From contig JAJZCJ010000027.1 in NCBI GenBank assembly GCA_021846145.1, positions 1 through 18,967 on the forward strand: 18,967 nucleotides of DNA, in the 5' to 3' direction. The translations under genes and the position numbers were made by a program. Origin of the DNA: Bacillota bacterium. Lineage in GTDB: Bacteria; Bacillota; Bacilli; Alicyclobacillales; SLC66. Below, piece by piece: positions 14,057-18,967 of the stretch. A model generated the notes under the pieces. That model was not told the origin of the DNA, ran no database searches, and worked only from the letters and a program-made list of their open reading frames with translations. Positions within the stretch are counted from its first letter, which is position 1. The number at the start of each line of letters is the position of its first letter.

Positions 14057-15715
14057 ATGAAAATTGTGATCGCTGGAGGCGTTGCTGTTGGGGCAGGAAC
14101 CGCAGCAAGGTTGAGAAGACTGAATGAGAAGGCTGAGATTATACTTTTGGAAAAAGGGGAATATGTTTCCTTTGCTAATTGCGGTCTTCCTTACTACATT
14201 GCTGGTGAAATTAAAGAGCGTGAAGAGTTGATCTTAAATACGCCTGAAAGTTTACGTGCGCGCTTTCACATAGACGTCCGTGTGAAAAATGAACTAGTGG
14301 CGATTGATCGTGACCATAAAACAGTGACAATTCTTGATCATGACAAGGGACAAACATACGAGGAAAGCTATGACAAACTGGTATTAGCACAAGGCGCTGC
14401 GCCAATTCGTCCGCCGATTCCTGGGATTGATTTTTCAAATGTGTACCAGTTAAGATCAGTTCCTGACGTAGATGCCATTCAGGATAAAATTTCTAGTGGT
14501 CTTGTGAAAAAAGCAGTCGTGATTGGCGCAGGTTTTATTGGCATTGAAATGGTAGAGGCTTTCTTGTTAAGGGGTTTGAAGGTGTCTTTGATTGAGAAGG
14601 CACCGCAAATCATGCCACCTGCTGATCCTGAAATGACAATACCAGTGATCAAGGCACTGGAGAAGGCCGGCGTAGAGCTTATTTTGAATGACGGGATTCA
14701 ATCGTTGCAAGGTGATGGAATGGCGCAACGAGTGGTGCTGGAGTCAGGCAATGAAGTGACGGGTGACATGTTCCTATTAGGACTAGGCGTGAGACCGGAT
14801 TCGGTCATTGCCAAACAATCAGGACTTGATTTAGGTGTCGCAGGCTCTATCAAGGTGAATGAGTATTTACAGTCGAGTGATCCAGATATTTATGCTGCGG
14901 GTGACTTGGCAGATAGTACTTTTCAATCGACAGGGGAGGACACTTGGATTCCACTTGCAGGGCCCGCCAATAAGCAAGCGCGCGTGATTGCTAATCACAT
15001 GATGGGGAGACCAGGCAAATTTGCTGGGGTGCTCGGTACTTCTATCGTTCGCTTTCAAGATCAAGTCTTAGCTCAAACTGGACTTACTGAGAAATCTGCG
15101 AAACGAGCAAACCAACCTTATAAAGTTTCTTATACGATCTCGAAACATCATGCAGGGTATTATCCTGGGGCAAAAGACATGATTATCAAATTGCTCTTTA
15201 CACCTGATGATGGCAAGATTATTGGCGCTCAAATTACTGGCATAGAAGGCGTCGACAAGCGCATAGACGTCCTTGCTACGGCAATTTATTCGAAGTTAAC
15301 TGTCACTGATCTGATGGAGTTGGATTTGGCGTATGCGCCGCCATTTGGATCAGCAAAAGATCCAATCATTATGGCAGCGATGACAGCGCAGAATATTCTG
15401 GATGGGTTGGTAGAAGTGGTGCAAACCGAACATTTTGACATGTTCGCGCCTAATGTACAAATTGTGGATGTGCGTGATCCTGACGAAACTGCGAAAGGCA
15501 GTATGGAGGGAGCAAAACTCATTCCTCTTCCTGGATTTCGTGATCATATTAACGAACTTGATCCCAATCATCCGGTGGTTCTCTATTGTCGAAGTGGGTT
15601 CAGGAGTTATGTGGCTTCGCGGATATTGAGGCAGCACGGATTTCAATCTGTTTACAACTGGGCTGGAGGATATACGCTGTGGCAATTGTGGAAAGATTGG
15701 TATACCAAAGCATAA
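14057..15715 (+). CDS. Coenzyme A disulfide reductase fused to a C-terminal rhodanese domain
   Basis: The 552-residue flavoprotein of the CoADR-RHD type uses NAD(P)H to reduce CoA disulfide or CoA-persulfide and polysulfide, serving thiol redox balance or sulfur use. It has an N-terminal FAD site (IAGGVAVGAGTAARLRR), the redox-active Cys42 in FANCGLPYYI, a second dinucleotide fold (VIGAGFIGIEMVEA, about 155-168), and the FAD-contact segment DIYAAGDLAD (about 278-287). The C-terminal rhodanese (from about 455) has the catalytic loop CRSGFR (Cys511 to Arg516). The length is as expected for this fusion. AGGAGG lies 7 nt before the ATG. TATACT (13993-13998) could be its -10, without a clear -35. 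It is a single-gene unit between two terminators. The substrate (CoA or polysulfide) cannot be decided. Confidence 0.92.
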   Translation: MKIVIAGGVAVGAGTAARLRRLNEKAEIILLEKGEYVSFANCGLPYYIAGEIKEREELILNTPESLRARFHIDVRVKNELVAIDRDHKTVTILDHDKGQTYEESYDKLVLAQGAAPIRPPIPGIDFSNVYQLRSVPDVDAIQDKISSGLVKKAVVIGAGFIGIEMVEAFLLRGLKVSLIEKAPQIMPPADPEMTIPVIKALEKAGVELILNDGIQSLQGDGMAQRVVLESGNEVTGDMFLLGLGVRPDSVIAKQSGLDLGVAGSIKVNEYLQSSDPDIYAAGDLADSTFQSTGEDTWIPLAGPANKQARVIANHMMGRPGKFAGVLGTSIVRFQDQVLAQTGLTEKSAKRANQPYKVSYTISKHHAGYYPGAKDMIIKLLFTPDDGKIIGAQITGIEGVDKRIDVLATAIYSKLTVTDLMELDLAYAPPFGSAKDPIIMAAMTAQNILDGLVEVVQTEHFDMFAPNVQIVDVRDPDETAKGSMEGAKLIPLPGFRDHINELDPNHPVVLYCRSGFRSYVASRILRQHGFQSVYNWAGGYTLWQLWKDWYTKA

Positions 15716-15739
15716 CACATGCGTTGGTATAAGTGATGT

Positions 15740-15780
15740 CAATAAAAATCACCTGCGATAGTCGCGGGTGATTTTTATTG
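15740..15780. terminator. Bidirectional terminator between the CoADR-rhodanese gene and the kinase gene
   Basis: CAATAAAAATCACC (15740-15753) pairs over 14 bp with GGTGATTTTTATTG (15767-15780), and an inner GCGA/TCGC continues the stem. It has T-rich tails in both directions and serves both converging genes. The kinase stop codon (15777-15775) lies inside it. Confidence 0.88.
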
Positions 15781-16875
15781 GATGGAACGTGTTGGAGTAG
15801 CTTGTGGAATATTGTGTTTTGCTTCATAGTGTGCGGGAATGTGGAATTTCCACGTGGTTCCTTGACCGGGCTGGGAATCCACATTCGCAGTTCCGCCAAG
15901 TATTCTACATCGTTCCTCAATTGACTTAATTCCATAATGCCGCGGGTCTTCCTGGGCTATTTTTGGATTAAAACCAATGCCATCATCAGAAATGACGATA
16001 CGCATCTCTTGTGGCGTTCTGTTAAACCACAAACGCACATAACGGGAATGGGAATGTTTTTGAATGTTGGTGAGCACTTCTTTAGCCATGCGCGCTAATT
16101 GAACTTCCACCCGATCGGCCCAAGCAGAACCAGTATCGTGAATATCCACCTCTGTCTTGATTCCAGAGCGAAGTTCTAGCTGAATGGCGTGCTCACGAAT
16201 AAACTCGAAAAAATCTGTTTCAAGTTCAAAGTTCAAATCATAAAGAGAATTGCGCAATTCTTTGATAGATCTGTCAATCACCTGACTGATTGACGATAAT
16301 TCTTCGACAACAGATGGAGAGGGTACAGCGTTAGTTTTTGCCCATTCTCGACGCAGTTGCTTCAGGCGTAACCCAGTATAGGCTAGGTCTTGTGCGACGG
16401 TGTCATGAAGATCACGAGCAATACGTTCACGTTCTTCGACTGTATAGTGAAGGGCATCCTTCATGATGCGTTCTTGTTCTAACTTTTTTTGTAGGGAAAT
16501 GTCACGAAGTGCCATTAACACAAAGGATTCATGATTATGCCATGAGATATAACTATAACTAATACTGACAGGCAAAGTCTTGCCATCTTGTTTGCGGACA
16601 TTGAATTGTTCTGCATTGATCGATGCGCGGTTAAGTAGAACTTTACAACCTAAGCATTTTTCATCTATTGCATCGCTTTCGGAAAGGTCACATTGTAGTA
16701 AATGACTACAAGTAATTTCATTGAGTTTTATTGGATAGCCAAACCATTCTTTGGAAGTTTGGTTGAGATAACGTACTTTAAGTTGATTGTCGAGTACAAT
16801 GTACCCATCACTTGCTTGATCAAAGAGAGTCTGAAAGAAGGAAAGGTCGGCCCATTCTTCTTCGACGGCAGCCAT
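15775..16875 (-). CDS. PAS-domain sensor histidine kinase, NreB-like, with a possible iron-sulfur cysteine cluster
   Basis: The 366-residue, apparently soluble HisKA_3-type kinase has a PAS domain at residues about 11-128 (FFQTLFDQASDGYIVLDN, later MALRDIS). The phospho-acceptor is His157 in RIARDLHDTVAQDL. The ATPase domain has N-box EVLTNIQKH, DDGIGF, then GIKSIEERCRILGG and GQGTTWKF. The PAS domain holds Cys56, Cys62, Cys74 and Cys77 (C-X5-C-X11-C-X2-C). Staphylococcal NreB binds an oxygen-labile [4Fe-4S] cluster through Cys59, Cys62, Cys74 and Cys77 (C-X2-C-X11-C-X2-C), so oxygen or redox sensing is plausible. The ATG at 16875 is chosen because GAGGAGGG lies 8 nt upstream. The likely partner is the regulator at 12625, about 2.5 kb away on the other strand. 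Confidence 0.88.
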   Translation of the reverse strand: MAAVEEEWADLSFFQTLFDQASDGYIVLDNQLKVRYLNQTSKEWFGYPIKLNEITCSHLLQCDLSESDAIDEKCLGCKVLLNRASINAEQFNVRKQDGKTLPVSISYSYISWHNHESFVLMALRDISLQKKLEQERIMKDALHYTVEERERIARDLHDTVAQDLAYTGLRLKQLRREWAKTNAVPSPSVVEELSSISQVIDRSIKELRNSLYDLNFELETDFFEFIREHAIQLELRSGIKTEVDIHDTGSAWADRVEVQLARMAKEVLTNIQKHSHSRYVRLWFNRTPQEMRIVISDDGIGFNPKIAQEDPRHYGIKSIEERCRILGGTANVDSQPGQGTTWKFHIPAHYEAKHNIPQATPTRSIQ

Positions 16876-16896
16876 GATGACTTCCCTCCTCACAAT

Positions 16897-16921
16897 CAGT
16901 TAATTAACTGTATACAGTATA
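16897..16921 (-). promoter_or_regulatory. Two overlapping palindromes at the kinase promoter
   Basis: CAGTTAATTAACTG (16897-16910) is a perfect 14-bp palindrome and ACTGTATACAGT (16907-16918) a perfect 12-bp palindrome; they share ACTG. On the minus strand TATACT (16921-16916) could be the kinase -10, so the palindromes would cover the start site like an operator. The -35 is unclear. Confidence 0.4.
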
Positions 16922-17064
16922 TCAGAGCTATAAGAAAATAGCACATTCAACTCATGATAAACTTATCGTAGAGTGAAACAAGCATAATCAATTAGAGTTT
17001 TCGGCCCACAAAAGGAGAAAATTTCTAATTGGTAAAGTATATTTTAGAAATTAGCGAAATGCAC

Positions 17065-17094
17065 TTGACGTAGGACATGAGTTTTTGTTATTCT
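17065..17094 (+). promoter_or_regulatory. Sigma-A promoter of the tRNA array
   Basis: TTGACG (17065-17070), 18 nt, then TATTCT (17089-17094), 19 nt before tRNA-Arg. An inverted repeat ACATGAG (17075-17081)/CTCATGT (17096-17102) brackets the -10 region. Confidence 0.6.
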
Positions 17095-17113
17095 ACTCAT
17101 GTTCTCTTTTTAA

Positions 17114-17190
17114 GTGCCCTTAGCTCAGCTGGATAGAGCGTTTGACTACGAATCAAAAGGTCGGGAGTTCGAATCTCTCAGGGCACGCCA
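17114..17190 (+). tRNA. tRNA-Arg(ACG)
   Basis: A 77-nt cloverleaf: acceptor GTGCCCT/AGGGCAC, discriminator G, encoded CCA. The anticodon stem TTTGA/TCAAA encloses CTACGAA, giving ACG; the A is normally edited to inosine to read CGT, CGC and CGA. It is the first gene of the eight-tRNA array. Confidence 0.96.
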
Positions 17191-17194
17191 TTAT

Positions 17195-17280
17195 GCCGAA
17201 GTGGCGGAATAGGCAGACGCACGCGCCTCAAAAGCGCGCGGGTGACCCCCATGCCGGTTCGAGTCCGGCCTTCGGCACCA
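17195..17280 (+). tRNA. tRNA-Leu(CAA)
   Basis: An 86-nt class II tRNA: acceptor GCCGAAG/CTTCGGC, discriminator A, encoded CCA. The anticodon stem CGCGC/GCGCG encloses CTCAAAA, giving CAA, which reads TTG. It starts 4 nt after tRNA-Arg. Confidence 0.96.
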
Positions 17281-17299
17281 TTTTTATCGTTTATGTAAT

Positions 17300-17375
17300 G
17301 GGGCTATAGCTCAGCTGGTAGAGCGCTTGAATCGCACTCAAGAGGTCAGCGGTTCGATTCCGCTTAGCTCCACCA
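17300..17375 (+). tRNA. tRNA-Ala(CGC)
   Basis: A 76-nt cloverleaf: acceptor GGGGCTA/TAGCTCC, discriminator A, encoded CCA. The anticodon stem CTTGA/TCAAG encloses ATCGCAC, giving CGC, which reads GCG. CGC-Ala is not universal in Firmicutes, where UGC often reads GCG by wobble. Confidence 0.93.
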
Positions 17376-17381
17376 CCATTT

Positions 17382-17456
17382 TCCTCGATAGCTCAACGGT
17401 AGAGCATCCGGCTGTTAACCGGAGGGTCGTAGGTTCGAATCCTACTCGGGGAGCCA
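17382..17456 (+). tRNA. tRNA-Asn(GUU)
   Basis: A 75-nt cloverleaf: acceptor TCCTCGA/TCGGGGA, discriminator G, encoded CCA. The anticodon stem TCCGG/CCGGA encloses CTGTTAA, giving GTT. Confidence 0.96.
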
Positions 17457-17464
17457 CAATTTAT

Positions 17465-17539
17465 GGCCCCATGGTCAAGCGGTTAAGACACTGCCCTTTC
17501 ACGGCGGAATCAGGGGTTCGAATCCCCTTGGGGTCACCA
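17465..17539 (+). tRNA. tRNA-Glu(UUC)
   Basis: A 75-nt cloverleaf: acceptor GGCCCCA/TGGGGTC, discriminator A, encoded CCA. The anticodon loop CTTTCAC gives TTC. The D arm (GGTCAAGCGGTTAAGAC) is typical of tRNA-Glu. Confidence 0.96.
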
Positions 17540-17566
17540 GTTTTGTTTTTGTTAAACCATCCATAT

Positions 17567-17638
17567 GGGCGGTTAGCTCAGGGGGAGAGCACTCGCTTCA
17601 CACGCGAGGGGTCGGCAGTTCGATCCTGCCACTGCCCA
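17567..17638 (+). tRNA. tRNA-Val(CAC)
   Basis: A 72-nt cloverleaf: acceptor GGGCGGT/ACTGCCC, discriminator A, no encoded CCA. The anticodon stem CTCGC/GCGAG encloses TTCACAC, giving CAC, which reads GTG. It has a compact D loop. Confidence 0.93.
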
Positions 17639-17652
17639 TTTCAATTTCATAG

Positions 17653-17728
17653 CGCGGGGTGGAGCAGTTGGCAGCTCGTCGGGCTCATAACCCGAAGGTC
17701 GCAGGTTCAAGTCCTGCCCCCGCAACCA
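17653..17728 (+). tRNA. Initiator tRNA-fMet(CAU)
   Basis: A 76-nt cloverleaf: CGCGGGG at the 5' end faces CCCCGCA, so the first pair is the C-A mismatch of bacterial initiators. The anticodon stem ends in the GGG/CCC pairs (TCGGG/CCCGA) around CTCATAA, giving CAT. CCA is encoded. Confidence 0.96.
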
Positions 17729-17733
17729 ATTTT

Positions 17734-17807
17734 GGGCCTATAGCTCAGCTGGCTAGAGCACACGACTGATAATCGTGAGGTCAGTGGTTCGAGTCCACTT
17801 GGGCCCA
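17734..17807 (+). tRNA. tRNA-Ile(GAU)
   Basis: A 74-nt cloverleaf: acceptor GGGCCTA/TGGGCCC, discriminator A, no encoded CCA. The anticodon stem CACGA/TCGTG encloses CTGATAA, giving GAT. It is the last gene of the array and lies directly before its terminator. Confidence 0.96.
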
Positions 17808-17811
17808 CTCC

Positions 17812-17839
17812 AAAAACCGCGAATGTACGCGGCTTTTTT
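17812..17839 (+). terminator. Terminator of the tRNA array
   Basis: CCGCG (17817-17821) pairs with CGCGG (17828-17832), loop AATGTA, followed by C and six T residues (17834-17839). It is 10 nt after tRNA-Ile. Confidence 0.85.
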
Positions 17840-17925
17840 ATTGTCGTGAACCTTTTATTTCTTGTTCAACTTTCATGACAATAGTGCCAATGTCTGATCG
17901 AAATAGTGAAAGCTGAAATCACCAA

Positions 17926-17968
17926 TATCACCCTGATGGTCTTCTTTGCGAAGGCGGTTAGGGTGATA
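17926..17968 (+). promoter_or_regulatory. Hairpin in the leader of the first small accessory gene
   Basis: TATCACCCT (17926-17934) pairs with AGGGTGATA (17960-17968). Inside it, GTCTTC (17939-17944) pairs with GAAGGC (17950-17955, one G-U pair) around loop TTTGC. The bases between can add three weak pairs, so nearly the whole 43 nt can fold as one stem. It ends 25 nt before the gene start and has only a weak T-rich tail. It may be a leader regulator or a weak terminator. Confidence 0.4.
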
Positions 17969-17993
17969 CTATTTTCATAAGGGAATGAACGGA

Positions 17994-18185
17994 ATGAACA
18001 CAACGACAAAGGTGAGCTGCACCCAACACAAACAAGTCCAAGGCGAAACGTTCCTTGAGGGCAAGGAGTATCCTGCGACGTTTGATGCGACGGGATTCCT
18101 GTTTGCCAAAGGAGAGACAGGCGAGTGGGTCAGGATGATGGGATGCCGGAAAGACACGGTATTTCGTCGACATTTTCGGTTATAA
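17994..18185 (+). CDS. Small protein of unknown function
   Basis: About 63 residues (66 if the in-frame ATG at 17985 is used). AAGGG ends 10 nt before the ATG at 17994 and only 1 nt before that at 17985, so 17994 is preferred. The product is hydrophilic, with two Cys, a central segment EYPATFDATGFLFAKGETGE and a basic end (CRKDTVFRRHFRL). It has no signal peptide or membrane helix. I do not recognise the family. It looks like the compact proteins of phage or other mobile regions. It is followed after 24 nt by another small gene with a good SD sequence, suggesting an operon of tiny genes. Confidence 0.55.
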   Translation: MNTTTKVSCTQHKQVQGETFLEGKEYPATFDATGFLFAKGETGEWVRMMGCRKDTVFRRHFRL

Positions 18186-18209
18186 TCCGAAGGGGAAAGG
18201 TGAATGATA

Positions 18210-18383
18210 ATGGATACCGATATAGTGAAAAGCATGTTATCATATAAGAAGAAAGCGAACACCCCGCCAGTGGACATCATCATTGATGAACTAACGCCGT
18301 GTTTGATACATCGAGAATCACAAGAAACATATGATACGGTGGTCGTACCATTCGTTGCGGATGATTTGCCAAAAGAGTATTGA
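18210..18383 (+). CDS. Small protein of unknown function
   Basis: 57 residues starting MDTDIVKSML. GAAAGGTG lies about 8 nt before the ATG at 18210; an in-frame ATG at 18204 is too close to it. The sequence is hydrophilic, with an acidic second half (VDIIIDELTPCL, later VVVPFVADDLPKEY). No family is recognised. The stop (TGA 18381-18383) falls inside the next, differently framed coding stretch, so it may be either the natural end with an overlapping downstream gene or the result of a frameshift that split one gene in two. Confidence 0.5.
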   Translation: MDTDIVKSMLSYKKKANTPPVDIIIDELTPCLIHRESQETYDTVVVPFVADDLPKEY

Positions 18384-18534
18384 ACTAGGGTTGGATGGCT
18401 ATGTTAGTTTCTATGCAAAAACAGGGTTAGTAACCCACTACGAAGAAACACTCGGTGCAATTTCGATTTCTAAACAAAGAATGTTCATTGATGAAATTGC
18501 TGCCGCCCTTCTTGTAAATAAGTATATGAGATAA
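18361..18534 (+). CDS. Small protein of unknown function, start uncertain (possible second half of a split gene)
   Basis: The stretch from about 18373 to the TAA at 18532-18534 reads as credible coding sequence (SIELGLDGYVSFYAKTG, later FIDEIAAALLVNKYMR). No start codon has a good SD sequence: ATG at 18361 overlaps the preceding gene by 23 nt, and TTG at 18391 touches an AGGG. Either it is translated by coupling or it is the C-terminal part of the preceding gene after a frameshift. The C-terminal helix is hydrophobic on one face. Family unknown. Confidence 0.42.
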   Translation: MICQKSIELGLDGYVSFYAKTGLVTHYEETLGAISISKQRMFIDEIAAALLVNKYMR

Positions 18535-18549
18535 AAGGAGTGATTTTAC

Positions 18550-18780
18550 ATGAATAATGTATCTGACCAAGAATTTTGGAAACGCATGAAACGTCTTGAT
18601 GATGTAGCAGCTAAGGCGGGGGATATGTTATGCCTTTCCCTCCTGAGAATAAAGAAGATGATCAACTCGTTAGTGAATTTATCAAACACGACAAAGAAAA
18701 ACGGTTGGCACAACAACGCCAATGATGTATGGTACTGCATGACAGGGGCAGATTTACCATACATCATGTCCATCCCATGA
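18550..18780 (+). CDS. Small protein of unknown function; only the first part looks like coding sequence
   Basis: An AAAGGAGTG SD sequence lies 7-8 nt before the ATG at 18550, so translation clearly starts here. The first 26 or so residues (NNVSDQEFWKRMKRLDDVAA) look like a real helical protein. After about 18628 the reading frame (76 residues in all) looks random, while another frame becomes protein-like (see 18630-18725). The gene may be truncated by a frameshift near 18630, or be short with an overlapping next gene. Function unknown. Confidence 0.42.
   Translation: MNNVSDQEFWKRMKRLDDVAAKAGDMLCLSLLRIKKMINSLVNLSNTTKKNGWHNNANDVWYCMTGADLPYIMSIP
18630..18725 (+). CDS. 31-residue hydrophilic peptide overlapping the previous frame
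   Basis: The ATG at 18630 is preceded by GGCGGGGG with a 7-nt spacer, a very good SD match. The product (MPFPPENKEDDQLV... ending in KEKRLAQQRQ) is highly charged and looks like true coding sequence rather than a shadow. Its TGA overlaps the next ATG (ATGA at 18722-18725), as in tight operons. It could also be the out-of-frame remainder of the gene starting at 18550. No family is recognised. Confidence 0.42.
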   Translation: MPFPPENKEDDQLVSEFIKHDKEKRLAQQRQ

Positions 18781-18868
18781 ACGCTATATCCTGCACTTCT
18801 ATCCCGAAAATAAAGTACTGAACTATCGTAAAAGACCAGACTCAAATAGAGCCGTAGTCGGCACGTAA
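18722..18868 (+). pseudogene. Small gene interrupted by an in-frame TGA at codon 7
   Basis: The frame opens with ATG at 18722, overlapping the preceding stop, but codon 7 is TGA (18740-18742). The remainder is open to TAA (18866-18868) and reads as strongly protein-like: IYHTSCPSHERYILHFYP, then NKVLNYRKRPDSNRAVVGT. No other ATG, GTG or TTG in this frame allows a start after the TGA near a proper SD sequence. It is most simply a gene killed by a nonsense mutation. Function unknown. Confidence 0.45.
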
Positions 18869-18894
18869 TAGATCAATGAATACCGCTAGTGAAT

Positions 18895-18967
18895 TTATGA
18901 GGCAGCAGACTCCTCCACTGTCACCGTCAATCCCAGTGCTTCAAGTTTCCGAATGGATTGTTTGATC
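18895..18967 (-). CDS. Probable transposase, C-terminal end (runs off the right edge)
   Basis: Only the last 23 residues are visible (IKQSIRKLEALGLTVTVEE, then SAAS and TAA). A tail of the type 'IR.LEALG..VTLE' is common at the C-terminus of several bacterial transposases, so an insertion-sequence gene is likely. The family cannot be assigned from this fragment, and no terminal inverted repeat could be identified in the bases after the stop. Confidence 0.45.
   Translation of the reverse strand, partial: IKQSIRKLEALGLTVTVEESAAS

Noticed and set aside
17327..17743. 138-codon open frame across the tRNA array
   Set aside because: It crosses four complete tRNA genes and parts of two more; a by-product of structured RNA sequence.
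17734..17807. tRNA-Ile 3' end as an attachment site of an integrated element
   Set aside because: No second copy of the tRNA 3' end and no integrase gene is visible downstream within the window.
18740..18742. TGA read as selenocysteine in the small gene at 18722
   Set aside because: It is at codon 7 of a tiny protein, there is no redox motif around it, no SECIS-like hairpin is apparent just after it, and no selenocysteine genes are in view.
1..18967. CRISPR array or tandem repeats
   Set aside because: No regularly spaced direct repeats were seen anywhere in the window.

Overview
The window looks like chromosomal DNA of an endospore-forming, low-to-moderate-GC Firmicute. The family Alicyclobacillaceae (Alicyclobacillus/Sulfoacidibacillus-like) is a reasonable guess but is not proven by the sequence. 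The basis is the spore-coat genes cotJA and cotJB at the left edge, a small YjcZ-type gene, strong purine-rich Shine-Dalgarno (SD) sequences, frequent GTG starts, and a Gram-positive-style cydA-cydB-ABC-ABC cytochrome bd operon.

Left part (1-3650). On the minus strand are the 3'-truncated cotJB, cotJA and acpS. A tRNA-Leu(CAG) lies on the plus strand. It converges through a shared terminator on a solitary adenine-specific DNA methyltransferase gene whose product has an N-terminal MerR-like helix-turn-helix. A yjcZ-like gene and tRNA-Ser(UGA) follow, both minus strand. cotJA and the yjcZ-like gene carry matching sigma-K/E-like promoters (AC-N17-CATAnnnTA type).

Central part (3828-13880), all plus strand. 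A universal stress protein and a chemotaxis-type transducer with almost no external sensor loop form a pair. They are followed by cydA, cydB, cydD and cydC, which encode cytochrome bd quinol oxidase and its thiol-exporting assembly ABC transporter. After these come a cation diffusion facilitator, a NarL-family response regulator, and a small membrane protein ending in what looks like a histidine-kinase dimerisation helix without the phospho-accepting His. A 27-28 bp element made of alternating AGTC/GACT half-sites occurs once before cydA and once at the cydC stop codon, before the response-regulator gene set. A 20-bp-stem hairpin is embedded in the start of the cydD coding sequence.

Right part (14057-18967). 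A coenzyme A disulfide reductase-rhodanese fusion converges on a minus-strand PAS histidine kinase. The PAS region of this kinase has four cysteines spaced C-X5-C-X11-C-X2-C, close to the iron-sulfur oxygen sensor NreB of staphylococci. Divergent from it is an eight-gene tRNA array (Arg, Leu, Ala, Asn, Glu, Val, fMet, Ile). Beyond its terminator lies an accessory stretch of very small, partly disrupted genes, ending in the 3' end of what is probably a transposase gene.

Working hypothesis: the kinase (15775-16875) and the response regulator (12625-13308) form an oxygen/redox two-component system that controls cydABDC and its own operon through the repeated AGTC element, with the degenerate kinase-like membrane protein as an accessory. 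This is inference; the parts are visible but the wiring is not demonstrated.
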